Below are positions 26,594 to 35,066 of a DNA stretch of 64,000 nucleotides, piece by piece. The notes beneath the pieces were generated by a model. The model was not told the origin of the DNA, ran no database searches, and worked only from the letters and a program-made list of their open reading frames with translations. Both the position numbers and the translations under genes were made by a program. The stretch covers positions 1 through 64,000 of the forward strand of contig NZ_JAPFPW010000011.1 in assembly GCF_026155325.1 (NCBI RefSeq). The letters run 5' to 3'. This DNA is from Desulfobotulus pelophilus. Lineage in GTDB: Bacteria > Desulfobacterota > Desulfobacteria > Desulfobacterales > ASO4-4. Every line of letters starts with the position of its first letter. Position 1 is the first letter of the stretch.

Positions 26594-27283
26594 TTAGATG
26601 CTTTTCAACAAGAGCACTATTTCATAGGTATGATATTCCATGGCCTCCAGCAGATTCAGCTGCTTTTCCTGAAGGGAAACCATTGTTTCAAAAGAATTCA
26701 TGGCTTTTTTCAGGTCTCTGTTGGCAACATGGCGAATATAACGCCGGGTTTCACGCAGGATGCTGCCAGCCGTATAATCGGCGGCTTTCCCATCCTTACT
26801 GAGCTGGCGGATTGAATTTTTAAAAGCGATGTATTCATCTCCGCTCATTTCCCGGGCATCGCTGGCAAGAATTGCCAGCAGCTCCCTGCGGATTTCATGC
26901 AGATGTTTTTCCACATCCGATGCAAGGAGATAGGCCTGTCTGGAGTTATCAATAAAGGCTTTTTTCAGTAGGATCTGTTTTTCAACCGCAGTGATGACCC
27001 GTCCGCCTTTTTCTCGGGAATTTTCCCATCGTTCCCTGCGGGACAGGGCATGTTCTTCTTCCTCAGCGATCATATCAGTAATGGCGCCGTTGAGGGCAGG
27101 GTCCACAATATTGTGGCCATCGGAACATGATTTCTGGTCATCCATGCCGCTGGTCAGCATTTCCAGGATGTCGGCTATTTCCTGTTCCATTGCGGCCAGA
27201 CTGTCTGTCTGCGTACTGTGTGCAGGTAGACAGAGTAAAAAAAATATTCCTGCCAGAAGGGCTGAGCGGTTTATTTTTTTCAT
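26594..27283 (-). CDS. Secreted helical protein of unknown function
   Basis: A 229-residue protein with a clear signal peptide (SALLAGIFFLLCLPAHS, cleavage near residue 24). The mature part is almost entirely predicted helix, with charged heptad-like stretches (EEEEHALSRRERWENSREK, VSLQEKQLNLLEAMEYHTYE) suggesting coiled coils in the periplasm. There is a single cysteine after the signal peptide (KSCSDG). GGGAGG precedes the ATG. It is a lone gene, convergent with the MoxR cluster. I do not recognise the family. Confidence 0.75.
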   Translation of the reverse strand: MKKINRSALLAGIFFLLCLPAHSTQTDSLAAMEQEIADILEMLTSGMDDQKSCSDGHNIVDPALNGAITDMIAEEEEHALSRRERWENSREKGGRVITAVEKQILLKKAFIDNSRQAYLLASDVEKHLHEIRRELLAILASDAREMSGDEYIAFKNSIRQLSKDGKAADYTAGSILRETRRYIRHVANRDLKKAMNSFETMVSLQEKQLNLLEAMEYHTYEIVLLLKSI

Positions 27284-27480
27284 TCCAACCTCCCATAAAG
27301 GTAGTGTGCAAGTTAGTTTATGCCTAACAGGAAAGAGGACGAAATGGAAGAAATATTTTCAATGGTTTGTTTAAACATTGTTTTGTTCCGTCAACCCATG
27401 ACGCTAGCACTGTTCACAGAGGTGGCCGGGAGTATAAAGCAGCGAATGAAAGATCCGGAAGGATGCACGGGGCTCTGGCT

Positions 27481-27511
27481 GCGGAACGGCCGGATAGCCG
27501 GGCCGTTCCGC
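27481..27511 (-). terminator. GC-rich hairpin after ribB
   Basis: GCGGAACGGCC pairs perfectly with GGCCGTTCCGC, and the stem can extend with CTGG/CCAG on the outside. It starts just seven bases past the ribB stop. It lacks a T-run, so termination strength is uncertain. Confidence 0.6.
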
Positions 27512-27517
27512 CAGGGA

Positions 27518-28162
27518 TCATGCTTTTATGCTGTTACGGTAGTATACGATGTCTTCCACAGTGAGTACGGGGAAGCCGTATGTTTCACTAAAAGTCAGAA
27601 TTTCTGGCATGCGGGCCATGGTTCCGTCAGGATTGGTCAACTCACAGAGAACACCGCAGGGTTTTAGCCCGGCCAGCTGCATGAGGTCAATGGTGGATTC
27701 CGTGTGCCCTCTCCGCTCCAGCACACCGCCGGGGCGGGCGCGGAGCGGAAAAATGTGGCCGGGCCGGTTCAGGTCCCCGGGTTTCGCATTATCTGCGGAG
27801 GCGGCCTGAACGGTTCTGACCCGATCCGATGCGGAAACACCTGTGGTGACACCTTCTGCGGCCTCAATGGACACGGTGAAGGCCGTCTGGTACCGGCTGG
27901 AATTACTCGCCACCATGGGTGGCAGCTCCAGAGACCGCGCTTTTTTATCCGTGAGACAGAGGCAGACAATGCCACTGCATTCACGTATGAGAAGGGCCAT
28001 CTGGCTGGATGTGAGGGTTTCCGCAGGGAAGATGAGATCGCCTTCATTTTCACGATCTTCATCATCGGTCACCAGAACACCGCTTCCGCTCTGGATGGAA
28101 AGAATGGCGTTTCGGACACGTTCCACAGGATCGCCGAAACGGGTGGAAAGGTTCTGATTCAT
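27518..28162 (-). CDS. ribB: 3,4-dihydroxy-2-butanone 4-phosphate synthase
   Basis: A 214-residue enzyme that converts ribulose 5-phosphate to the four-carbon unit of riboflavin. The magnesium and substrate motif [13 protein letters not shown] is intact, with TGVSASDR and [20 protein letters not shown] as in the family. It is the single-domain RibB form, with no GTP cyclohydrolase II part. AAAGGAG precedes the ATG. An FMN riboswitch lies in its leader about 120 bases upstream, so it should be shut down when FMN is plentiful. No other rib genes are adjacent. Confidence 0.94.
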   Translation of the reverse strand: MNQNLSTRFGDPVERVRNAILSIQSGSGVLVTDDEDRENEGDLIFPAETLTSSQMALLIRECSGIVCLCLTDKKARSLELPPMVASNSSRYQTAFTVSIEAAEGVTTGVSASDRVRTVQAASADNAKPGDLNRPGHIFPLRARPGGVLERRGHTESTIDLMQLAGLKPCGVLCELTNPDGTMARMPEILTFSETYGFPVLTVEDIVYYRNSIKA

Positions 28163-28279
28163 GGTAAGAAACTCCTTTTATATCTGTCAGGTTACCAGAA
28201 TCAGGGCACAGAAAAAGACAGCCACGCAAGGCGTAAAACAGCCAAGACAGACAACCAGTCTGCGCAGGCAGGACTGCCT

Positions 28280-28422
28280 TATTCTCTTTCATCCGGACTG
28301 TTACCGTCGGCTCCGGCCTTTCACCGGATCTGCTGACCCCCTTCGGGCTGAAGGAGCGCTCGCGGGCTCTCCGGCATAGCCGGAATACCGCCGGTGGGGA
28401 TTTCCACCCCGCCCTGAGAATA
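28280..28422 (-). promoter_or_regulatory. FMN riboswitch (RFN element)
   Basis: On the minus strand this region carries the conserved RFN elements in order: TATTCTCAGGGCGGGGTGGA, ATCCCCACCGGCGGTA, the GAGAGCCCGCGAGCG core, GGTCAGCAGATCCGGTGA, GCCGGAGCCGACGGTAACAG and TCCGGATGAAAGAGAATA. The closing P1 stem uses TATTCTC and GAGAATA. It precedes ribB and binds FMN. No classic T-run terminator follows, so control may be at translation. Confidence 0.95.
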
Positions 28423-28431
28423 AGCAGGCTA

Positions 28432-28460
28432 AGACAAGTCTCTTTTGTCCTTTCTGTCAA
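28432..28460 (-). promoter_or_regulatory. Possible promoter for the ribB leader
   Basis: TTGACA lies about 40 bases before the riboswitch with a weak -10 (TTGTCT) 17 bases on. The -35 is a perfect match, the -10 poor. Confidence 0.35.
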
Positions 28461-28524
28461 GAAGAAAATGCCCGCAGCAGTGCGCTCCTTCCGCTCACGG
28501 TCATAGTGACATGGGCCATAGTTT

Positions 28525-29712
28525 TCAACGCTGTTCCATGGCTTCTCTCACGGCACCTCCCAGCCGGGCCATGCCAGTATCAATACCGGCCTTATCCACG
28601 CATGAAAAGTTGAGGCGCAGGGTAGAAACATGCTTACGGCTGGCATAGAAGGGGTCTCCGGGTACAAAAGCCACTTTTTTGTCGATGGCCCTGTGGAAAA
28701 GAGACATGGCGGAAAGGTCTGATGGCAGGGTCATCCACAGAAACATTCCGCCTTCGGGTCGGGTAAACTGAACACCTTCCGGAAAGTACTGCTCCACGCC
28801 CCGGATCATGGCAAGGCGCTGTTGATTGTACACATCCGTAATGGTGCTGATGTGTCCATCAAGGTCGTTGTCCTGCAGAAACTGCCGGATAATGAGTTGG
28901 CCGAGATACTGGGTGTGCAGATCGCTTGCCTGTTTAGCTACAATGAGCTTTTCCATGATGAGATCCGGAGCCACTATCCATCCGATGCGGAGACCCGGCG
29001 CAACGATCTTTGAAAAAGAACCCAGCATGACTGTCTGATCCGGCAGGCGCTTTGCAAAAGACGTTTTGTCCTTACCCGTAAACCGGAGTTCCCCGTAAGG
29101 ATCGTCTTCGATCAGCAGTGTGTCGGATCGCTCGAGGACCGCTGCAAGGGCATCCCGGCCTGCTTCGGAATAGGTGATGCCAGACGGGTTCTGAAAGTTC
29201 GGTACGGTATAGAGAATTCTGGGTTTCTTTTGTTGGAGAATGGACTGCAGCCGTTCCGTATCCATTCCTTCCTCGGATATGGGGACAGGATGAAAACTTG
29301 CCCTGTAAACGGAAAAAGCCTGAATGGCTCCCAGATAGCCCGGTTCTTCAATGACAACGCCATCTCCATCATTCAGAAGAATTTTACCCATCAAATCCAG
29401 TCCCTGCTGGGAGCCGCTGGTGATGAGAATGTTGTCTACTTTTATATCCAGCCCTTTTTTTTCTTTATAACGGCTTGCAATCATTTCCCGCAGAATCAGA
29501 TCTCCTTCAGAGTTAGCGTACTGAAGGGCTTCTCTGCCCGCTGTTTCAAAAACTTTATTGCTTGCGTTCTGCAGTGCTTCCACTGGAAAGAAGTTTCGGT
29601 TGGGAAGCCCGCCCGCAAAGGATATGATTTGTGGATCAATGGCAACTTTAAGGATTTCACGGATAAAAGATCTGGGTACGTCGGAAATGCGGTCGGAAAA
29701 GGGGATGGTCAT
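28525..29712 (-). CDS. PLP-dependent aminotransferase, 2-aminoadipate/aromatic type
   Basis: A 395-residue fold-type I aminotransferase of the LysN/ARO8-like group. The cofactor lysine is Lys235 in LGSFSKIVAPGLRIGW; the PLP phosphate loop is ITSGSQQGLDLMGK (about 97-110) and the pyridine-contacting aspartate is in IEDDPYGELRF; NFQNPSG is present in the substrate region. These enzymes act on 2-aminoadipate, leucine or aromatic amino acids, and the exact substrate cannot be read. It is a single gene with its end about 65 bases upstream of the ribB promoter region. Confidence 0.85.
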   Translation of the reverse strand: MTIPFSDRISDVPRSFIREILKVAIDPQIISFAGGLPNRNFFPVEALQNASNKVFETAGREALQYANSEGDLILREMIASRYKEKKGLDIKVDNILITSGSQQGLDLMGKILLNDGDGVVIEEPGYLGAIQAFSVYRASFHPVPISEEGMDTERLQSILQQKKPRILYTVPNFQNPSGITYSEAGRDALAAVLERSDTLLIEDDPYGELRFTGKDKTSFAKRLPDQTVMLGSFSKIVAPGLRIGWIVAPDLIMEKLIVAKQASDLHTQYLGQLIIRQFLQDNDLDGHISTITDVYNQQRLAMIRGVEQYFPEGVQFTRPEGGMFLWMTLPSDLSAMSLFHRAIDKKVAFVPGDPFYASRKHVSTLRLNFSCVDKAGIDTGMARLGGAVREAMEQR

Positions 29713-29848
29713 GGCAAGTCTCCTGACTGAAAGTTTCCTGCGAGGATTTGGGAAGGCATCTGTCGTTTCGGAGGGCAGATGGTTGTTCGTGCTGCTGAGC
29801 AGAATTGCCTATCTGACTTTCTGTTGGAATGCAAGCCCGCATAGCTTT

Positions 29849-31183
29849 TTAAAAATGCCGGGAAAAAGTGAAGGCAAAACCAAAGACTTCTCCATCCGCA
29901 TCAAAGCTTGCCATGGCATGGGGAAGACCATACCCATCGGGCATGTCATAGGACTCATTCAGTGCTTCTGAATTACCCCTGATATGCCTCTGATTGATGA
30001 TGCGGGTCCATGTTACGGCCATATCCATAATCCAGCCGGGTGCAAAGGCATATCCGGCCCCCGCAGACCATGTTTCCTTGTCCGCATCCGGCCAGATGAA
30101 ATCCATGGAAGCATCCGGAATGGGCGAAGGGTCTGTGTAAAACCCGCAGCGAAGGGCAAGTTTTTCCGTAGTCTGGTATTCAAGGCCGACTCGTACCTGA
30201 TGAGTATCTTTCCAGTTTCTTGCTATGGCAAGGCTTGTAACGGGAGCAGAATGGCCGGGCAGGGAGAGGCCCGGAGTAAGGTGGGCATCCTGTGTTTCAT
30301 TGATGCTCCACCGGGTCCAGAGGCCGTCTATTTCAATGGAAAAGCCTGGCAGCCCAGGAGGACGGTATCGGATTCCAGCCTGTACCTGTTCGGGGTGGTC
30401 ATACTTCAGGCTGACACCGCTAGCCTTCCATCCGTTGGCAAGGAGGTCGCCCTTGAAATCTGTGGATGTCGGTCCGCGCCAGGTAAGTCCCATGCTGAAC
30501 ACTTCTCCGGTGTAGAGAACACCGAGGTTCAGGGATGTATTGAAATCATCGGTCATGGAAGCCCGCATGGAATAGCCCGTTCCTGCCTGAATCCACTGAT
30601 TCATTACCTTTGATTTTCCGATGGAAATGCCCGCACCCACGCTGATGTTTTTATTCAGGGCAAAGGCGATGGTTGGAGTGACCACTTCCCTGAAATAGTA
30701 GGCTCGTGTGGCATTGTAGGCAAGGGGATTGGAAGGGGCATCTTCCCATGAAATTTCAAGGCCCCATGGCACGTAGGCGGCAAAGCCGATGGATATGCTG
30801 TCGTTTACGGGCATGGTGGCACCGAAGGCGGGAATGGTAAGGGCTGTGGTCTTGTCCTGATGATTTGTATGGCCCTGCAGATGGGGCCAGGCAGCGGCCT
30901 GGGGCAGATCTGCCGCACCGCCTGAAATGCTGAAACGGTTGATATCGATATCCGGCATGAGGAAGTGAACCCCTGCCGCAAGGGTAAGGGTGTCCGACTG
31001 AGTGATGCCAGCAGGGTTGTAATAAATGGCAAAGGGATCATCGGCCCTTGCTGCAAAGGCCCCTCCAAGGGCTGTTGCTCTGGCACCGATGCCGTAGGTA
31101 TCCACCATGCCGGATTTTGCAGCCGGGACACTGAGTAATATACAAATAAGGGATACTGCCATGTGCCTGAAAAGGCCTGACAT
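29849..31183 (-). CDS. FadL/OmpP1-type outer-membrane protein
   Basis: An outer-membrane barrel of about 444 residues for hydrophobic ligands such as long-chain fatty acids or aromatics. The start chosen has AAAGGA at good spacing and gives a normal signal peptide (SLICILLSVPAAKSG); the open frame begins 19 codons earlier. The conserved N-terminal FadL segment ATALGGAFAARADDPFAIYY followed by NPAGIT is present, and the protein ends in F (FSRHF). The gene stands alone. A role in fatty-acid uptake suits a sulfate reducer but is inferred. Confidence 0.87.
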   Translation of the reverse strand: MSGLFRHMAVSLICILLSVPAAKSGMVDTYGIGARATALGGAFAARADDPFAIYYNPAGITQSDTLTLAAGVHFLMPDIDINRFSISGGAADLPQAAAWPHLQGHTNHQDKTTALTIPAFGATMPVNDSISIGFAAYVPWGLEISWEDAPSNPLAYNATRAYYFREVVTPTIAFALNKNISVGAGISIGKSKVMNQWIQAGTGYSMRASMTDDFNTSLNLGVLYTGEVFSMGLTWRGPTSTDFKGDLLANGWKASGVSLKYDHPEQVQAGIRYRPPGLPGFSIEIDGLWTRWSINETQDAHLTPGLSLPGHSAPVTSLAIARNWKDTHQVRVGLEYQTTEKLALRCGFYTDPSPIPDASMDFIWPDADKETWSAGAGYAFAPGWIMDMAVTWTRIINQRHIRGNSEALNESYDMPDGYGLPHAMASFDADGEVFGFAFTFSRHF

Positions 31184-31471
31184 GAATGCTGTCCTTTCGT
31201 TTACTGTTTTCATGTGACAAAATGTCGGGATTGTTGGCAAAGGTCTGACGGCAGGTTCACCATATTGTGAAAAGTCATAAGCGCTCTATGCTTTTCTGCT
31301 TACATCTTGAGATATAAGCAAAGCGAGGCGTAGCTTGCCCTTATCCCGATCATTAGGCAATAGGTAAAGAATCTATGGTTAGTATAGGTATAAAGCATAT
31401 ATTTTGGCTGGGATAATGGTGGTATGAGGCTGGGGAGATTGGCATCCACAAGGGAAATAACGTTCAGAACA

Positions 31472-32782
31472 TCAGATGTTTTCAGGTAGGGAAGTATTCT
31501 CGCTGAGTGAAAGAAGATGGGTTCTCAGATTGATGTGAGCATTTTTGATGCCGAGTTTGCTGCGGATATTATTCCTGTGAAAATCTACGGTTCCTTTGGA
31601 AAGGGACAGGATATCAGCAATCTCTTTGCTGCTCCGTCCATGGCGGACAAGATTGGCGATGCGTATTTCCATTGGTGTGAAGCGGTGATAGGCACTGGAA
31701 AGCTGACGCACAAAGGGTGATGCAATGGCATCGAGGTTGCTGATTGCCGTTGTGAGCAGGGCATGTTCCCTTCCTTTTAGACCTGCCCCGGCGAGTTCTT
31801 CAAGGTAGGGCAACACCAGTTCCTGAACATTGGCAACCATACTGCGGGCCAGCTCTTCCCTATCGGCTTCCCTCTGGCGGACCAGTACCCTGAGAGCGGT
31901 GTTTGTCTCTTCCAGATGACGTGATTTTTGTTCTGTTTTTTTTTTCTGAAGGAGTAGATCCTTTTCCATGCGTACCCGTTCGGAAATGTCACGAATGGAT
32001 GCCAGAATATGGGGCTTACCCTGGTAAAGAAAACGGATTCCATGGACTTCCACATCCATAAGACTGCCATTTTTTCTGGGGTGACGGCTAAGGGAGAAAT
32101 AGCGTCCATTGGTACGAACCTGCTGAAGAAATGCCGAAAAAACCGGATGAAAATCTTCTGGGGTCAAGTCCAGGCCGCAGCGGCCAGCGAGTTCTTCTTC
32201 CTGATAACCGTATAGTTCTGTTGCAGAAGGATTAAGGGCCACCATATTGCCATCCAGGTCAAAAAGAAAAAACGCATCTGTGGCAGCCTCAAAAATGGCC
32301 CTGTACTGTTCTTCCCGTTGGGCAAGGGCTTCCCGTGCCAGCTTTTTTTCCGTAATATCAACGGCAATACCGCGCAGTTCGGCTGCCAGGCCGTCTTCGA
32401 ACCGGATTTTAGCTTTGGTTTCAATCCATATCCATGTGCCATCCTTGCGACGGACCCGAAATTCCAGAGGATCACGGTAGATGTCGTAGTTGGCCGAATC
32501 CGCAAGTTTGCGAAATGCGGATTCGGACTGCTCTTCCGGAATCAGATCAAAAAAATTCAGGCCCAGAGCTTCTTGCCTTGAATACCCCATCAACTGAATA
32601 GCCGTCTGGTTGATATCAAGGAAGTTTCCCTTCATATCCAGGATGTACACAGCATCCAGTGCCCGCTCAAAAAGGGTTCTGTATCGGTTTTCCGGCTCAT
32701 TGTGGGAGTTCTTGACCTCAGCAAGCTGGTTTTCGAGAAAGTGGATTTTATTTTCCAGTTCAGCAATCCGTGCTGTTGTCAT
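31472..32782 (-). CDS. PAS-PAS-LuxR transcription regulator
   Basis: A 436-residue soluble regulator. Residues 1-35 form a coiled coil (IAELENKIHFLENQLAEVKN), followed by two PAS/PAC units (about 35-150 and 160-275), a second coiled coil (280-330) and a LuxR-type helix-turn-helix (about 370-430, with SSKEIADILSLSKGTVDFHR). There is no kinase or receiver domain, so it should sense directly through the PAS domains. Its start overlaps the 3' end of tex by 23 bases, indicating coupled translation. Targets are unknown. Confidence 0.85.
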   Translation of the reverse strand: MTTARIAELENKIHFLENQLAEVKNSHNEPENRYRTLFERALDAVYILDMKGNFLDINQTAIQLMGYSRQEALGLNFFDLIPEEQSESAFRKLADSANYDIYRDPLEFRVRRKDGTWIWIETKAKIRFEDGLAAELRGIAVDITEKKLAREALAQREEQYRAIFEAATDAFFLFDLDGNMVALNPSATELYGYQEEELAGRCGLDLTPEDFHPVFSAFLQQVRTNGRYFSLSRHPRKNGSLMDVEVHGIRFLYQGKPHILASIRDISERVRMEKDLLLQKKKTEQKSRHLEETNTALRVLVRQREADREELARSMVANVQELVLPYLEELAGAGLKGREHALLTTAISNLDAIASPFVRQLSSAYHRFTPMEIRIANLVRHGRSSKEIADILSLSKGTVDFHRNNIRSKLGIKNAHINLRTHLLSLSENTSLPENI

Positions 32783-34889
32783 GGCGCTCCTTCATGGAAA
32801 GAGAGATACGTTTTCTGGCTATATCCACATTCAGTACCCACACATTCACCGTCTGTCCAGGAATGACTACCTCATGGGGATTTTTAACATACCGATCGGC
32901 CATCTGGCTGATATGGACAAGTCCATCCTGGTGTACACCCACATCCACAAAACACCCGAAATTCGTTACATTGGTGACAATTCCAGGAAGTTTCATTCCA
33001 GGCTTCAGATCGGAAGGGGTGTGTACATCCGCAAAGGAAAAAATGGAAAATCCTTCCCTTGGATCCCGCCCCGGCTTGTCCAGCTCTGCCAGAATATCTT
33101 TCAATGTGGGCAGGCCCACATCTCCATCCACATAGTTTTCAGGCCGAATGCCGGCTCTCATCCCGGAGCTTTTCATCAGCATTGCCACATCGGTACCCAG
33201 ATCGTTTGCCATGCGGGTGACAAGGGCATAGCGTTCCGGGTGAACACTGCTGCCATCCAGTGGGTTGGCGCTTTCCGGCACCCTGAGGAAGCCTGCGGCC
33301 TGCTCAAAGGTCCTGGCTCCCAGTCGGGGTACTTTCATAAGGGACTTTCTATCCCTGAAGGGACCATTTTCTGCTCTGTACTGCACTACAGCCCTGGCAA
33401 GTCCGGGGCCAAGGCCGGAGACATGGGACAGCAGGGATGCGCTGGCCGTGTTCAGGTTAACACCCACCCGGTTGACACAGTAGGAAACCACCATGTCCAG
33501 GCGCTGGCGCAGAAGCTTTTGATCCACATCATGCTGATACTGGCCCACTCCAATGGCTTTTGGATCGATTTTGACCAGCTCGGAAAGGGGGTCCATGAGT
33601 CTGCGACCTATGGAAACCGCGCCTCTTACGGTTACATCCTGATCCGGGAGCTCTTCCCTTGCAATGGAGGATGCCGAATAGACGGAAGCTCCGGCTTCAT
33701 TGACCATGATGACGGGAATGGAGAGGTCCATGGTTCTGAAAAAGGTTTCCGTTTCCCTGCCTGCCGTACCGTTGCCAATGGCAATGGCAGCCGCTCCAAA
33801 GCGGTGAAGAAGGTCTTTTATGCGTTGTTCCGCCTCGTTTTTTTTATCCATGGGAAAAATAAGGGTATCGGCCTGCAGGCTGCCGCTACTGTCCAGAACG
33901 ACCACTTTGCAGCCTGACCGGAAGCCCGGATCTACAGCAATTACAGGCTTTGCGCCCATGGGGGGAGCCATGAGCAAAGCATGGAGGTTGGTGGCAAATA
34001 CCTGAATGGCTTCCTGATCCGCTTTTTCTTTCAGGTGTTGTCTCAGTTCTGTTTCAAGGGCCGGAGCAATGAGGCGCTTCCATGCATCCTGAGCTGCTTT
34101 TTCCACCTCTTCGGAGGCTTTGTTTTTACGATAGATCACCCGGCCAAGAAGGCGGTTCAGGGCTTCGTTCTGTTCGGGGCGGATACTGATACGCAGAAAG
34201 CCTTCCCTTTCTCCGCGGAACATGGCAAGGATGCGGTGTCCACCAGCGCGGGAGATCGGTTCCTCATGGGCAAAATAATCCCGAAAGGTGGTCCCTTCTG
34301 TTTCTTTCCCCTTGATCACCTGGCTGGCTATCATGGCTTTTTTGAAGAACAGATCCCTGAGGGAGGATCGTATGACAGCGTCTTCACTGATCTTTTCTGC
34401 AAGTATATCCCGTGCGCCGTCCAGAGCAGCCTGGGCATCCGGAACATCTTTGTTGACAAAGGCTGCTGCTTCATAAAGGGGATTCATGGAGCTGGTTTGA
34501 GCCCAGAGGTGTTCCGCCAGAGGTTCAAGCCCTCTCTCTCTGGCCATGATGGCACGGGTCCGGCGTTTGGGACGGTAGGGCAGATAAAGGTCTTCCAGTG
34601 AAGCGAGGCTGGCAGCCTTTTCAACAGCTTTGATGAGTTCTCTATCTGTGATTGCCTGATCCATGAGAGATGCCAGCACGGTTTTCCGGCGGGCTTCCAG
34701 TTTTTCATGGGCTTCCAGCCTGTCCTGGATGGTGGCTATCTGAACCTCATCCAGTCCGCCGGTTTTTTCCTTTCTGTAACGGGCTATGAAGGGTATGGTA
34801 GCGCCTTCAGACAGAAGGGTGAGTACGGCATTCACCTGATGGCTATGAATGGAAAGCTCGGCAGCAATGTTTGTCTGGATGCTTTTCAT
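32760..34889 (-). CDS. tex: Tex-type RNA-binding transcription accessory protein
   Basis: A 709-residue protein of the Tex/Spt6 family. The N-terminus (SIQTNIAAELSIHSHQVNAV, then RYRKEKTGGLDEVQ) is typical; the YqgF/RNase H-like core appears as VIAVDPGFRSGCKVVVLD; a helix-hairpin-helix stretch follows (SASLLSHVSGLGPGLARAVV), and an S1 RNA-binding domain ends the protein (GIVTNVTNFGCFVDVGVHQD). I start at the ATG with CAGGGAAACACC in front; the open frame runs 25 codons further upstream. The next gene on the strand, a PAS-LuxR regulator, overlaps its stop. Confidence 0.93.
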   Translation of the reverse strand: MKSIQTNIAAELSIHSHQVNAVLTLLSEGATIPFIARYRKEKTGGLDEVQIATIQDRLEAHEKLEARRKTVLASLMDQAITDRELIKAVEKAASLASLEDLYLPYRPKRRTRAIMARERGLEPLAEHLWAQTSSMNPLYEAAAFVNKDVPDAQAALDGARDILAEKISEDAVIRSSLRDLFFKKAMIASQVIKGKETEGTTFRDYFAHEEPISRAGGHRILAMFRGEREGFLRISIRPEQNEALNRLLGRVIYRKNKASEEVEKAAQDAWKRLIAPALETELRQHLKEKADQEAIQVFATNLHALLMAPPMGAKPVIAVDPGFRSGCKVVVLDSSGSLQADTLIFPMDKKNEAEQRIKDLLHRFGAAAIAIGNGTAGRETETFFRTMDLSIPVIMVNEAGASVYSASSIAREELPDQDVTVRGAVSIGRRLMDPLSELVKIDPKAIGVGQYQHDVDQKLLRQRLDMVVSYCVNRVGVNLNTASASLLSHVSGLGPGLARAVVQYRAENGPFRDRKSLMKVPRLGARTFEQAAGFLRVPESANPLDGSSVHPERYALVTRMANDLGTDVAMLMKSSGMRAGIRPENYVDGDVGLPTLKDILAELDKPGRDPREGFSIFSFADVHTPSDLKPGMKLPGIVTNVTNFGCFVDVGVHQDGLVHISQMADRYVKNPHEVVIPGQTVNVWVLNVDIARKRISLSMKERHDNSTDC

Positions 34890-35066
34890 GGTGTTTCCCT
34901 GATGGTATGGATGGGGAGGTACAAGGGGAAGGATTCCCGGAATACGGCGGAAAATGTACGCCATGGCCGCTCAGAATGCAAGGTTTGCAGGGGCTGATGC
35001 GGTATAGGTTTTATTTTGTTGAGAATGGTATCCAATTAGATATACCCACGGGAGGTAGCTGGTTTC

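Noticed and set aside
27320-27667. 115-residue plus-strand open frame across the ribB 3' end
   Set aside because: It overlaps ribB in antisense, has no recognisable content and poor start context.
32610-33917. 435-residue plus-strand open frame opposite tex
   Set aside because: It is the antisense of the strongly conserved tex reading frame and shows no domain of its own.
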